Below, in pieces: positions 11,478 to 22,754 of a stretch of DNA of 64,000 nt (within the stretch, counting starts at the first letter, position 1; each line of letters opens with the position of its first letter). Source of the DNA: Phoronis australis (lineage: Eukaryota; Phoronida; Phoronidae); the NCBI GenBank assembly GCA_002633005.1, contig NMRA01000099.1:66944-130943 (forward strand), read 5' to 3'. A program made the translations under genes and the position numbers. Below the pieces are notes generated by a model. That model saw nothing but the letters and a program-made list of their open reading frames with translations. It did not search any database and had not been told where the DNA came from.

Positions 11478-11586
11478 GATGACCCCAGTATTAAAGCTAG
11501 AGATCTAAGTCTGAACTTAAAATCTCGAGTTTTTACTCGAAATCTCGAGCTCTACCCGAGTTTGTAGCTGGAATACTGGGGTCATC
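11478..11586. mobile_element. palindromic mini-element, copy 1
   Basis: The left end, gatgaccccagtatt, is the exact inverted copy of the right end, aatactggggtcatc. Between them are short palindromes around ctcgag (aaatctcgagttttt, actcgaaatctcgag). The whole 109 bases can fold into one imperfect hairpin. A relative lies at 11760-11849. Confidence 0.55.
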
Positions 11587-11759
11587 TTATACCGACATGG
11601 GCTAGACACTCATCTGCGAAAATCATAATATACTGGAGCACAGAATAATAGAGTTTGTATAAGTATAACGGAAGAAGACAAAAATATTTTGAAGTTCGAT
11701 TTCGAGTCAAAAGATTAGACTTCGATCCATGGATGACTGTCCAACCCTGGTTTGCACTT

Positions 11760-11849
11760 GACGACCCCAGCATTAAAGCTATAAGTTCGAATATGAACTC
11801 GAAATGTCGAGTTTTTACTCGAGTTTGTGGCTTTATTCTAGGGTTCGTC
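11760..11849. mobile_element. palindromic mini-element, copy 2
   Basis: It starts gacgaccccagcattaaagc and ends gctttattctagggttcgtc, an imperfect inverted pair, with the same internal gtcgagtttttactcgag core as copy 1. The sequence between the two copies also shows faint relatedness, suggesting a larger diverged repeat cluster from 11230 to 12010. Confidence 0.5.
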
Positions 11850-12668
11850 ATTTTGAGACTTGGACTTAAAACTCATCTGTGTATACCATAATGCACGTGA
11901 GCTCACAACAATACACAGTTATCTTGAGTTTGTGTTAAAGCAGGACGAAAAAGGTAAAGATTATTTCGATCTCGAGTTCGGGGATTAGACCCCAGGCCCC
12001 GATTTGCTAGACTAGGAGGACGAGTGCTCGTTCCATGTTTACCCTAAAAAGCAAACAAGCGTGCGGAACAGAAGTTGTATTTGTCGTTGTCTGTCTAAAA
12101 TGACATTTGCTTTTCATAAGGCGTTAGCTTAGCAAGCACGTTTCGGTAGTTTAGTGTTCAGTTTCATGGTCAATTTATTTTAGATTGGGGTTTTCACATA
12201 ACATGTTGTGATAGTGAACGTGTTGTCAGGCGCATTTGTCAAAGACGGTTTGGATGCAGGAGATCCCCAAAGAACTGCTCGAATTAGATCATGATTATCA
12301 ATGTGTGATAGGTGCATAGCAAAATGGAACTTAGCAAGACCTAGGAGTCTTATTTCCAAATGTATCGCCAGGTCTTCCGTATTATGGGTGCAATTCGTCA
12401 AGTGTAAGAAAGGTGGTGCAGGAGCCAATAACTTTGTTCGTGTTGTCATCAAAATATGCTCAACAAAAAGACACCAACACCGTGTCTTTAACTTAGAAAT
12501 AGGTAAGATCGACTTAAAACTAAGTACGAACGTGCGGTCTCGAAGCCAGAAAGTGGTCTTTAAGAACACACATGCGAATTATTTATGCGGAGTACTTTTA
12601 TTGACAAGACGACTTTTAAGAATTAGGTGTCTGAAATATTCTCTGTGGACAACTGGATTGTTGACGAG
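11850..12668. other. no supported gene
   Basis: Diverged repeat cluster to about 12010, then unique sequence. A strong donor-like gtaagat at 12504 and an acceptor-like aattag at 12626 bracket a possible intron, but the frames do not join across it, so no upstream exon is called for the gene at 12669. Confidence 0.35.
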
Positions 12669-13100
12669 ATGGATGGGACAATGAGATTAGAAAGCGAGGC
12701 CAGACAAGCAAAGTTGCGTGGGAAACGGAAGCCCATTCCAAACGCCAAGCGTGAAACCAGGGAAGATGTAAGAATGAAAAATAAATTTCATGATCGCATG
12801 TTGAGCGTGCAAATAAGAGACTTGGAGAAAAAACGCAAGGTATTTCTGTCCAATCACAGAAGAACGATGGACGATTTGAACAAGTTTGCTGATAAACTGC
12901 AACCCATGACAAGTTGTTTCGATTTGAATAACAATAAAAGTTTTAACAGTAACTCGTCAAAGGTAGCAGGAGATCAACCGATGGACTACCAAGCGCAAGT
13001 ATCTTCACCAGCCTCCAGATCACAGCGACCTATTACCACCGGCTTAAGCACAAGAATGAAAGATGGGACAAGCATTGTGCGATCAAAAACTCCAAAGTAG
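12669..13100 (+). CDS. basic protein, probably coiled-coil, function unknown
   Basis: A 143-codon frame starts MDGTMRLESEARQAKLRGKR with a purine at -3 and G at +4. About residues 5-80 are rich in K, R and E with heptad-like spacing (REDVRMKNKFHDRM, then IRDLEKKRKVF), which suggests a charged helical coiled coil. The C-terminal half is Ser/Thr-rich and low in complexity. A short 3' UTR carries AATAAA at 13145-13150 and again at 13181-13186. The frame is open back to a TAG at 12624, just where an acceptor-like AG sits, so this may be a terminal exon. I do not recognise a named family. The lack of domain evidence keeps confidence moderate. Confidence 0.45.
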   Translation: MDGTMRLESEARQAKLRGKRKPIPNAKRETREDVRMKNKFHDRMLSVQIRDLEKKRKVFLSNHRRTMDDLNKFADKLQPMTSCFDLNNNKSFNSNSSKVAGDQPMDYQAQVSSPASRSQRPITTGLSTRMKDGTSIVRSKTPK

Positions 13101-13144
13101 AAAAGTGTGAAGATAAACAGCTTTGAGTGACAGTGTTGTGACCG

Positions 13145-13186
13145 AATAAAAAGTTAAAATTACGACACCTTCAATATTTTAATAAA
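13145..13186 (+). terminator. two poly(A) signals
   Basis: AATAAA hexamers at 13145-13150 and 13181-13186, 45 and 81 bases after the stop codon at 13100. They fit the 3' end of the short gene at 12669. Confidence 0.4.
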
Positions 13187-15252
13187 GGATGTAAAATATA
13201 GTCACATAGCCAATTATCTAAAAAATAATGCACGTCATGCGAAAAAGCGACCCATGCAGCTACCAAATTCATAGAAATGTATGCCTGTTATATAATTAGC
13301 AAATTTGATAACCGTACAGTCATTCAGTTACCAAATGAATGAGCTTCGGAGTAACCCATGCAATTGTTTGAAATTAGGTAGGATGACACAACTACCTGAA
13401 TAGTTTGAAGTAACAAGTACATTCATGTGTAAAATTGCAAAAAGGCACCGAATCTGCGGCTCAATCCCATTACGACTTACTCGTACTAACTATGTAGTTT
13501 TACTTATAGGCTGAACCCCGGGGTTGCATAGAAAAGTACATGGCCTGAAACCAGTGATGGCCAGATACAGCCAAACCCAAAGCAAATTTTGCTTGTGTAA
13601 ATGGGTACCCATGATCCACACTGCCACGGGTACCATTGTGCATTGAGTAGGTCTAAAACACCAAAGTAAGTGGGTGTTGTACCTGAGGATTCTCCAGGTG
13701 ACGTTGACGAAATTCAGTCAAAATGCCTAACCGTTCATTTCAATTGGCAATTAAATACTTTAGTGTGGTCAGAGTGATGCTTTTAACATTTTGTAGGAAC
13801 TAAATATACATGTGTCACTGCGCAATGTAGTCTTCAAGCCACTTTGGTCTTTTTCTCGATGCCTCATACTGAGAGATCTTGATCCTCTTCATTTCTGACT
13901 GCTCTATTAATACTTAATGATAAATGAATATTATGCCATTTTTGTAAGCAGCTAATTGATTGGTTAACATAATTCATTGGTGTCTACGTGTTTTGTCGCA
14001 TAACGGGTTAGGCTACATGGTCTTTTGTTCATACCCATCCAATTTGATATTAGATGTGACGACTTCTGAGTCTTCTGTTAAAAATGAATGATAAAAGACT
14101 TATGTCATTTTCATAATCAACTAATTGCAGAATTTTATGACTCACTGCTGTCTGCATGTTGAGTCAAAAATTTGAATTTCAGGTAGGATCCCCTTTTGAG
14201 TCTTGAGTTGGACAAACTTGGAGATCAGTGGTACACCGACACTATACATTATTCACTGAGGTCCCCTAAATGTCATAATGACCGAGGAAAAATAAATTAG
14301 TTCGCACTCTAACGACATTGTAATTTATAAAGTAAAGCCCGGTCTACACTGGCAAACTCTACCAAATTCATTTGCAAGCACGACCAAACTTGGTGTTTGG
14401 TGACGTTTTGATAAGTTCGGCATCCAGTTTACGCTATCAAATTCTGCCAAATGTGCGAGCACATCCGCCAAACTGTTTGGTTGCTGCAAAGTGATGTCTT
14501 GCGAGAAAATGTCTCGAGTCCGCTCGACTGCCAAACAATACGTCTTGGAAATCGACATTTCACGAATCCGCTCAAAAATAGTTCCGCAACGGATAGTTTA
14601 AGACAAGACAAAACAGAGAAGTTTACCATACACGTGCTCTCTTATATGCACCGGAGTGTTCTGAAGACAAGCTCGGTGCGTACATTGGGAAAATATCAGG
14701 AACCGAAAAGTCAAATTCAATATTCACCCGAGTGCAGTTTGGAAGTGACGGATAAACGCTCGGTGCATCAGTGCTGTAGCCGGCGCGCAAACGATGGACA
14801 TTTTCCTCACTAAAGTACCGTGACTAAAATTGTTTCTATAATAGCCGACGAAAGTTTAAAGTTTGCTTAAATAACGACAACACGTCAGTTGTAACGTGAC
14901 CTGAATCATTATGCATGGAAAAATTGTCAGCCGCCATTAGTCGTAGGAGCTCATGCTGACTCAAATTTTTGATTTTAGTTGGAGAGTGCATGTTCGGCTG
15001 ACACACCTTTCGGATTCATGGCTTACTTTGATTTCTTTCCAGCGTCCTCTTGCGACCATAAAGAAAACGTGTCAGGAAAAATCAGTCTTGTTTTTTCGAA
15101 TTTTCAATCATCATCATGATGAATGTTCCTGATCGGCCGTCATCGAAAACGCCCCCTTGTATTCAGCGCTGAACTTAGAAACAGTACCGTGTGATCACCA
15201 ACATGTTTTGGGATTTCCACTGTTCTATTTTAATTTAAAGTAGCTATTCGCT
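13187..15252. other. no gene seen
   Basis: Mostly unique AT-rich sequence. Around 14337-14480 it reads agcccggtctacactggcaa, with repeated ccaaac/gtttgg palindromes, reminiscent of the end of a small DNA transposon, but I could not find the matching other end. Confidence 0.35.
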
Positions 15253-15674
15253 TAGGCAACACGTAGCCCCTCGGTTGGCTGGATAGAATTAGGGGCTACA
15301 ATACTTCCCATCGTTTTTTCTACTAATTTCGTCGTGTGTGTTTTAAAGAGGCGATAGACATAAAATTGTCACTCAGTTTCTTCAGCGATCCTTTCTGGTT
15401 CTGTGATTATCTTTGATGGAGGTTATCTATGGGAATTAAGATGCCTTCGTTCAAGATTTCCAACTCCAAGCTCGAGCGAACCGCGACAGATTTTCATGGA
15501 TATCTTTAAATTTATGTTGTATCCAGAGTCATGGTATGTGTTAATGATAACTCTATGTGCATGTATACATGTTTCATTCGATTTTAATCGCTTTATTTTG
15601 AGATGACTAACTTTTTATGGGGATGTACTATAGCCCCTGTATACCTGAGGCATACAAAGCGACGTAACTGCCCA
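15253..15674. mobile_element. MULE-like non-autonomous element, copy 1
   Basis: It begins taggcaacacgtagcccctc and ends gacgtaactgccca. Flanks ctattcgct (15244-15252) and ttattcgct (15675-15683) are a 9-base direct repeat with one mismatch, the target-duplication size of Mutator-like elements. Next to the left end GTAGCCCCT and AGGGGCTAC form a stem-loop. It shares ends and several internal blocks (ccgcgacagattttcat, atgtactat-gcccctg) with the longer copy at 34606-35355. No transposase is present. Confidence 0.6.
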
Positions 15675-18600
15675 TTATTCGCTTGGCAGACAGCATTCTC
15701 CAGTGTTAAGATGGCGACACGCCAGTAGTTCTATCGATGAGCTTTTACGTTTTTTTATTTTAATCGCAAAATAGGAATTTCCGATAAACGATCATCGAAA
15801 ACACTCTTATACATTGGTCGGAGTAAAACCAACTTAATCAGACTTTGCTCAACTCACTTTCTTGTAAAACAGGTCATTTACAATTAGAAAACGACTCGAT
15901 ATTTTTCTCGCTCAAACCAGCGTTTTGCGTGGGTGGGACAACAAAAGAATGGGGTAGCAAACCGCCCAGTATTCTGCTAGTAAAGACAATATGATCATCA
16001 AGACATTTTGAGTAATTTATGTTGTGAAGTCGGTATTCGCTTTTGCGTTCGCTTACCGGGTAAATCACAATCACGGTACATATTCGAAAGTCAACTTTGT
16101 TACGGGCTAAAATAAAATTTCCTGGTCACTTACCAAATGCCAACTGAATCTCGTATGCAAAGGGTTATTTAGTTGTGCAAATTAAAAAAAGAATCATCAA
16201 AATCGGACCATGTTTGAGAAATTTGTGCAATTTTTGTCTATGAATTTCATGCATTTTTAGCGTTACGAGTGGCCATTTTAAAAATTTCAATTTCCAACTG
16301 AACAGCAGAAACGAAATTTAATTTATTAAGTAAGGAATTGTTTTGAAATGACTAGGAATAACTCGCGTCACTTTCAGAATCACTTCGATGAAGTTGTGCT
16401 TAATCATTGAGAAATGGTAGGATTCATCCTAAAACAGGAACTCGTTACGAAATTAAATTTCTGCGTTTCTAACTCTCATCTACTGTAATGAAGATTAAAA
16501 AGTAAAGTTAACACTATATAATTACGAAAAGAACTGCAGAATACGTTAATCTAGGCAACACAGCAATTTTTTCAATATCTTAGCAAACCAAAAGTTTGGA
16601 TATTAATCTGCGTGTTATGTTGAAAAAGGGCCAAAAAGGCTAACAAAATGTAGTGTACGTGCCCCCAAGTTAAATTCAGTAACACAAATGGTGATTGCAA
16701 ATGAAATTGTTGACTTTTAGATAACAACATAGTACTTATTATCATCAAAGAAAAATAAATGGCGAAACAACATTATGTTACCACGTGATGCAGAAACAGT
16801 GCACGTACTTCGTATTTAGTTACAAACCTACCATGTCACTGAAATGTAGTGTACGCACCCCTGTGTAGTGTACTCTGCCATGCCCCCCCCCCAACTCAAA
16901 ATCCTGGATCTGCCCCTGAAGTTAATAAATGAACAGATACCTTATGAATTTTTGCATGAAAAAAGTGGGCTGTGACCACAAGTTGGAGTGTACTTACCAT
17001 TTTATACAACTGTGATGCATCAGGCCATAAAATTTTATTCGGTGGTTCTTGTGCAAAAATATTTCAGACTACAAACCTGGAAAGATGGTACTTTAAAATA
17101 ACCCAGATTTTATAGTTATATGACTTCCTTCATTTTTCAGCAAAAGTGGCCACCTTGATTGTGATTTTCCTGTTACTTATTCATCGTGGTCAAGTTGCAC
17201 GTCCTGTGGTGGTGTTAAATCAGGCCACGTCGACCAAACATAAAAGCTTACTGTAACCCCACTAAAATTTTATAAATCTCCAGAAAACTCTTTATCGACG
17301 CAATTTTAGGGTTGCCTTTCAGCAACATCATCTTTCTATTGCCGTTTTGGAACAATGCCGACTATATTCAACCAGTTGGGTATGGGATAGAAATAGTATA
17401 CAAGTAATGCTGTGTAGTTCCTTCCGATGTCTCTACGCGGAATTCTTACAAAACGATTGCAATGTTCTGGAAGGCATGAGTTCCTCCACTCATCGCAATG
17501 CTTTTACTAAAAGGAATCCTCCCACAAGTCTCGAAGAATGTACAAAGGATTGCGAAGTTGAACCACCAATCGAAATCCTTAACTATGAAATACGTATTTC
17601 TGTCCTGCGATTGCATTAAGACGGTGTAATATTTACAGGTCCAACCACGAAAGTTCCACCAACCATTAAGGCAGCTGTAGGTGGTGCAATTATACAGTTT
17701 CCGTAGATACACTATGAGGTCGCTGCAGGTAGGCCTAGGTGTTTATTGTTAAAAATTACTTTACTTGTGGTTTTAGAGTACATTTCCCACGAAAATGGAA
17801 ACAAATTAGCACTCGGCTATACAAATATTTCTCGAATGTACGCCCTGGTCGTTTCTGCTGTACATTTTACTTCTACATGTCCGGTAATGGGTGGCGCATC
17901 TGAAGATGGACCAGTCTGTAGTAAACCGGTTTAGAGATTTCAAACTAATAATAATTTGTGTCACGATACTTACCGGGATCCTTTTATAAACATGGCTTGT
18001 TTCAAACACGTGTCCTTCACAAAAATTCACCAACTTAGTTAAAGTTGAGCGGCATGGAAACCGCGAATCGTTGTCAATTCCAATGTTCATCTAAATCCCG
18101 AATGGGAGACCCGGCCACCGTTCTCTACGCTTTTTGTTAATTTGGTCAATAATTAGATGCGGCTAGGTATTAATTACCCTGAAAATGATAAGATTCAGAC
18201 CGCAGTGGGCACTAGACTATTTTATTTGTATATTTCCCACTCTCTTCTTGTGTTTGTGAATTCGTACAACCGTTTCGGTAAGGGACAGTCACCTCTTGGA
18301 GGGTCACCTTATATTCTTTTTCCAGGTTTTAATGGTGTAATATTATGGAGTCCACTTTCAGCTGTTTTTTTTTTCTTGGAGGGACGGCTCGGGCAATTTC
18401 TCGCTTGCTCCCATGTAAATCCGACCATGTCAACTATTGACGAAGTGGAGAGGATAAAATTGCTAGTTGGTTGAGAAAACCACAGAGCATGTTCATGTGA
18501 AAAACAGAAGCAACAAGACTTGCAGCTCAAACACGGAAAATGTGAGTCTGCATAGAAAAAAAATATTGACCGCCACCTCAGGACTGACATTTGAAAAACT

Positions 18601-19857
18601 TGAAGACAGATATTTGTGAATTACACAAAAACAGTAATCCTGATGATTTTAGAACAAATTTACATGAAACACAGGTGTCGTGTGCTGCCTCTCCAAGTGT
18701 TGTCATCAACTAGAATGCGCCCTCTGCTACAATCTCGACCCCTAATCTAGTAGGCCTATCATGTCGGATGTCGGGTCTCCGAAGTTGATTAGACTTCAGT
18801 CATCACTTGGAGTGTCACCTGTTTTCTCGCCGTAACCATAGCAACGACGCTACCTCTTCAGCTAATCTCACTGTGCACCTGTTGTGAACTCCTTCACGTG
18901 CAGTCCACGCACCCTGCTTTCTCAAACCCACTGCTTGAGTGAAGCGCTTCACCTCTTCCGGGTGACGCACTTCTTCCAATAACTTTCAGCAATGATCTTT
19001 CCCTCTAGCTGTCTCCCACCTTTAAACGGTCTGATACCTAGACCTCCACAACCTCGGGAACCTGCTCATATCAAACCTTTATGGCAAAGCCTGCTCTCTG
19101 GTGCTGCTATCACTACTTCTGAGCTCAACTTTCTGTCTGCGAAAACATCAACTTTCACGTCACTAATATCTAATCTTCATCTTTCGAGTCCTGCAGAGTC
19201 AGAATAGACCTGCACTAATAACGCTTCCATAATAGATCGTGTTATATGTTTACGGCTGGAGACTTTTCATGTCCAACCTGGTGAAACTTGGAGAGATGAC
19301 ATTATACCAATTGTTTTAGAACGGCAAGAATATCGATACGTTTCCCTAAAGAATTTTGAGAATAGTATTGCTTTTGAAAATCGTTTACAAGGAGGGCATT
19401 GTTCGTCGATCAGCCTGGGATTTTGATGACCTTGTACAGGGTAAATTTCAAACGGATTAAGACGCTCAAAGCACTTGTGCTGACAGTCGTAAACAAAATA
19501 TGTCTGGGATTTTTGGAGTGCGAGATTAACTGTACCAGGCAACCACTCGAATAAACCAGAATTCACGTTAACACCAATAAATTCTGTAGACATCTGTTCT
19601 GGAAGCGCCCCTCGTGTTGTCAGTCATGTATGTGTGTGTGCATCCCTTCGGGAACGACGACCAATAATTCCCTACAGAAAATTGTGGATTTGAAAAATGT
19701 CTCGCAATAAATTTCTAGGCCTGACCTACGCGATGTGTGTGCCTTTTAGTTATGTCGTGTTGCCACATGACGACCCAACTAAGATTATTTTCATCTGTCT
19801 GATAAATTGTAAGGTTCATCATTTTTTGATTTAAATGTTTATGCCTCGACGAAATAT
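15675..19857. other. no supported gene; repeat fragments
   Basis: At 16640-16880 the phrase tgtagtgtacg recurs, ending in a hAT-type terminus near 16918. On the + strand, 17347-17616 is an open frame with SLEECTKDCEVEPP, and 17639 has an acceptor-like atatttacag, but no domain or joined exon could be established. The interval 18990-19207 is open and Ser/Pro-rich, again unassigned. Confidence 0.3.
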
Positions 19858-19859
19858 CG

Positions 19860-20095
19860 CCGGACTGATTCATAGACTTTTTGACAAGTCAAAGCTATAT
19901 CGACTTATTCATAGACTTTTTGACAATTCAAAGCTATATCGGCGGATTCATAGACTTTTTGACAATTCAAAGCTATATCGACTGATTCATAGACTTTTTG
20001 ACAATTCAAAGCTATATCGGCGGATTCATCGTCTTTTTGACAATTCAAAGCTATATCGACTGATTCATAAACTTTTTGACAATTCAAAGCTAATT
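19860..20095 (+). repeat. 39-base tandem repeat, six copies
   Basis: The unit is built on gattcatagactttttgacaa, followed by ttcaaagctatatcg. As 39 is a multiple of three, it is open on both strands: RLIHRLFDNSKLY repeated on +, ALNCQKVYESVDI on -. Units alternate between starts cgactga and cggcgga, hinting at a 78-base higher-order period. Open frames here are a by-product of the period. Confidence 0.85.
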
Positions 20096-22754
20096 TTGTA
20101 AAAAAAATTGATGATGCTTCGCCAGGTAAACTTGCAGGCTGAAATTCAGGATCGTCTACTATCCGACGTACCCTAAGCCGCAAAGTGCACTTTATCTAGC
20201 TAATGTGAAAAATCTGAAGTTGTGCTAGTCAATGAAATTGGCATTTCCGTGACATTGGACTTGGGATTGGTGGAATTCGGTCTGCTCCAGAAATTCAAGG
20301 GACCTTGAAACCCGGCGCACCTAAGCAGCCACGGAAGAGGACCCTTTAAATGTGTACACTCAAAGAATGTTTCTAGCTACGTGAACTTTCCCAAACTGGA
20401 CCCTAATCAAGTGAATTTTGGCTTTAGGTCACACTTTCACTCTCCCAAAATGGTCAAAACTGTAACCGAAGTTTTCGAGACGATGTTCCTCCGCCTATTC
20501 AATTCCAACGTGATCCTATTGCTCCTCGTGGCCGATGTTGGAGTTTCTTGCCTTACGTTTATACCCCATGACGAGTGATGCCAGCACCCTAAAACTGAAT
20601 TTCATAAAAAGAGTATCTTAAAGGTTAAAATTCATGCCCTAAACGCATAACGCGGGGATCGTGTTCACGTGTTAAAGGTAACTGCTCTAACTGACTTTCG
20701 TTGACACACGGGTACCCAGGTTTTTAGTTGGTGGCAGCCTCCCCGGTTTCAGCCTCCCAAACAACGAAGTCCTCACGCCTGTGGCGAGAGGGTTGGTGTA
20801 CAAATTAGGCGAAGACGAAGGGACCGCGAAAGTGGTGACGATAGCAGACCGAGATCCAGAGCACTTGCCAACGATGATCGAGTTAACAACATCTGGCCAC
20901 AGGTCACTTAGAATGCATCTAAGTGAGTACAGAATTGAAGGCCCGCCGGTGTCTGCACTCTGGATGTGACCCTTGGGGACCTTACAAAGGGTCAAAATTG
21001 AGCTAGATTAGATATTCAGGGCACCGGCCAAAACTCATTTAAAGTGAACAATCGTGCCACACTGAGCACTGAATGACCTGAGACAGAAAACATAAAATGA
21101 TTGCATGTTCCTGAAAAAATCCAGTGAGCAACCCAAAAAGGAACCCCTAAAGTAGACCTAACTCAAGCATTCGAAGTACCAAAAAATAACAATTCCATAT
21201 TATGCATTTGGCGCCACTGATCACTAAGAGCCTGTCGGACAGACAAAATACACTCAGGCTCTCTGGAATGAGCCCGTCAGAAACCCGTGGAATGATGCTG
21301 AAAATGTGAGCTAGATTTGAAAACCGAGGTATGACTAACCCCGAAGACTGCGTTCAGTCTCATGGCGCGATGCCACATTGAGCACCACTTGCACTTAGGA
21401 AAGGCTTTTCAGAAGCTCAAAATGACCCCCAAAATTAAACTACTTCCAACATTTGAGGTAACTCAATAATAATTTCATATAATTCTAATAGCTTTTGACA
21501 GATAGAGTAGGCCGCCAGAAACGTTTAAACGCTGAATGCCGTTGAATTTTCTTAGCTAAATAAGTTATTCGAAGTACCGGTCACACTGAACCCCGGCTGA
21601 ATGAAATTTACAACCTGAAAAATGCCCACCAACCCCAAAACTGACCGGCCAAATTTGAGCAAACTTTCACATTTAACTTGAAGGTACCACAACTCCCACT
21701 TGCAAATGAATCAGTGAACTCACTGATCACGACTTGGGTAGTATGCCAGAACAAAAACTTAACTCAGTTTAGCCTGCCAGAAGTAACACTTTCACGACAA
21801 ACACGCTTAACTAAACCTAGTTAAAACAATCGGCACGTATGTCCCGTAGTTGAGGAGGTGCAAATTCCCGCCGGGCAAGTAAGTCTGAAAATTTAGTGGC
21901 CCGGCTGCCAAGTTGCTTTTAAAATTTACTGGCCGGCTCGGCCTCAAATCCACTGGCACCGGGCCACCGGTTCCAACGTTGGTCAGGTAACGGAGAACAG
22001 CCTGTACAGGTACACAAAAGTGCACGGCAAACGACGGTGAGTTCCAATTGTTTTTCTGGTCTCTCTCCTCCATGCCGAATTAGCTTTAGGCCCCTCTGCC
22101 CCAACCCACGGCTGTAATGTTTGCCTTTGTTCGCCTCTATGGGACTGTGAGAAGGCTGCGTATTTTCACGGTTAGGCTAGTAACGGACTTCTCCTCACCT
22201 GATGAAGGAATGAACGCCGCAGAAACTGAACTTGGATTGTGGCAGGTCTGCAGTGCGAGTGTCTGACGGGCAAAATCCTGGCTAATACTCTGCCCTGTCC
22301 CCCGGGGCCCCTGAAATCAAAATCTTGGATCCGCCCCTGACAGTGGTTTCAGTTAATTCATTTTTGGCAGCTACTTGTATACCTCAGACGTTTGGTCTTA
22401 GCTCAGGCTAATACTGGGGAAGAGCAATTTTAATCAATAGGAATGGAAACCGGAATTTAAATTGAGATACGTTTTAATATCTACTGGTTTGTAACGAATT
22501 GGCTAACCCGCTGCTGACATGCTAAATTAAAAGCGTTCTTTCGCTTCATGTCCACCTGTTTAGGTGGCTAAAGACGAAAATCGAGTTAGGCCTTTCAGGT
22601 GTTTTACTCTCACTCGGCGATTGGCCCAACTTGTGTTTCGTCCAGACGGTCTCGCCACCTGGTGACTGTCAATGAAATTACAAAGCGCCATCTTTCAGAC
22701 CACTGCAAGTCGCTGACCAATCCGAGATCAATTTGCAATTTGGTACGGTGCACG
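20096..22754. other. no supported gene; 5' flank of BTB-ZF gene
   Basis: An unassigned + frame at about 20700-20969 contains KLGEDEGTAKVVTIADRDPE and could be an exon of an unrecognised protein or old coding debris. A hAT-type right terminus lies at 22327-22340. The 400 bases before 22755 should hold the promoter of the BTB-ZF gene; no TATA box is obvious. Confidence 0.3.

Noticed and set aside
12301-12684. 127-codon frame as an upstream exon of the 12669 gene
   Set aside because: Its donor at 12504 (gtaagat) joins the acceptor at 12626 out of frame, giving an immediate stop.
17347-17619. Possible second exon of the secreted PAN-like gene (SLEECTKDCE)
   Set aside because: Over 10 kb away, no FNY-type motif and no matching splice phase could be shown.
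20687-20995. Overlapping frames on both strands at 20.7-21.0 kb
   Set aside because: The + frame looks protein-like but no domain, start or splice partner could be identified; left only as a note in the regional entry.
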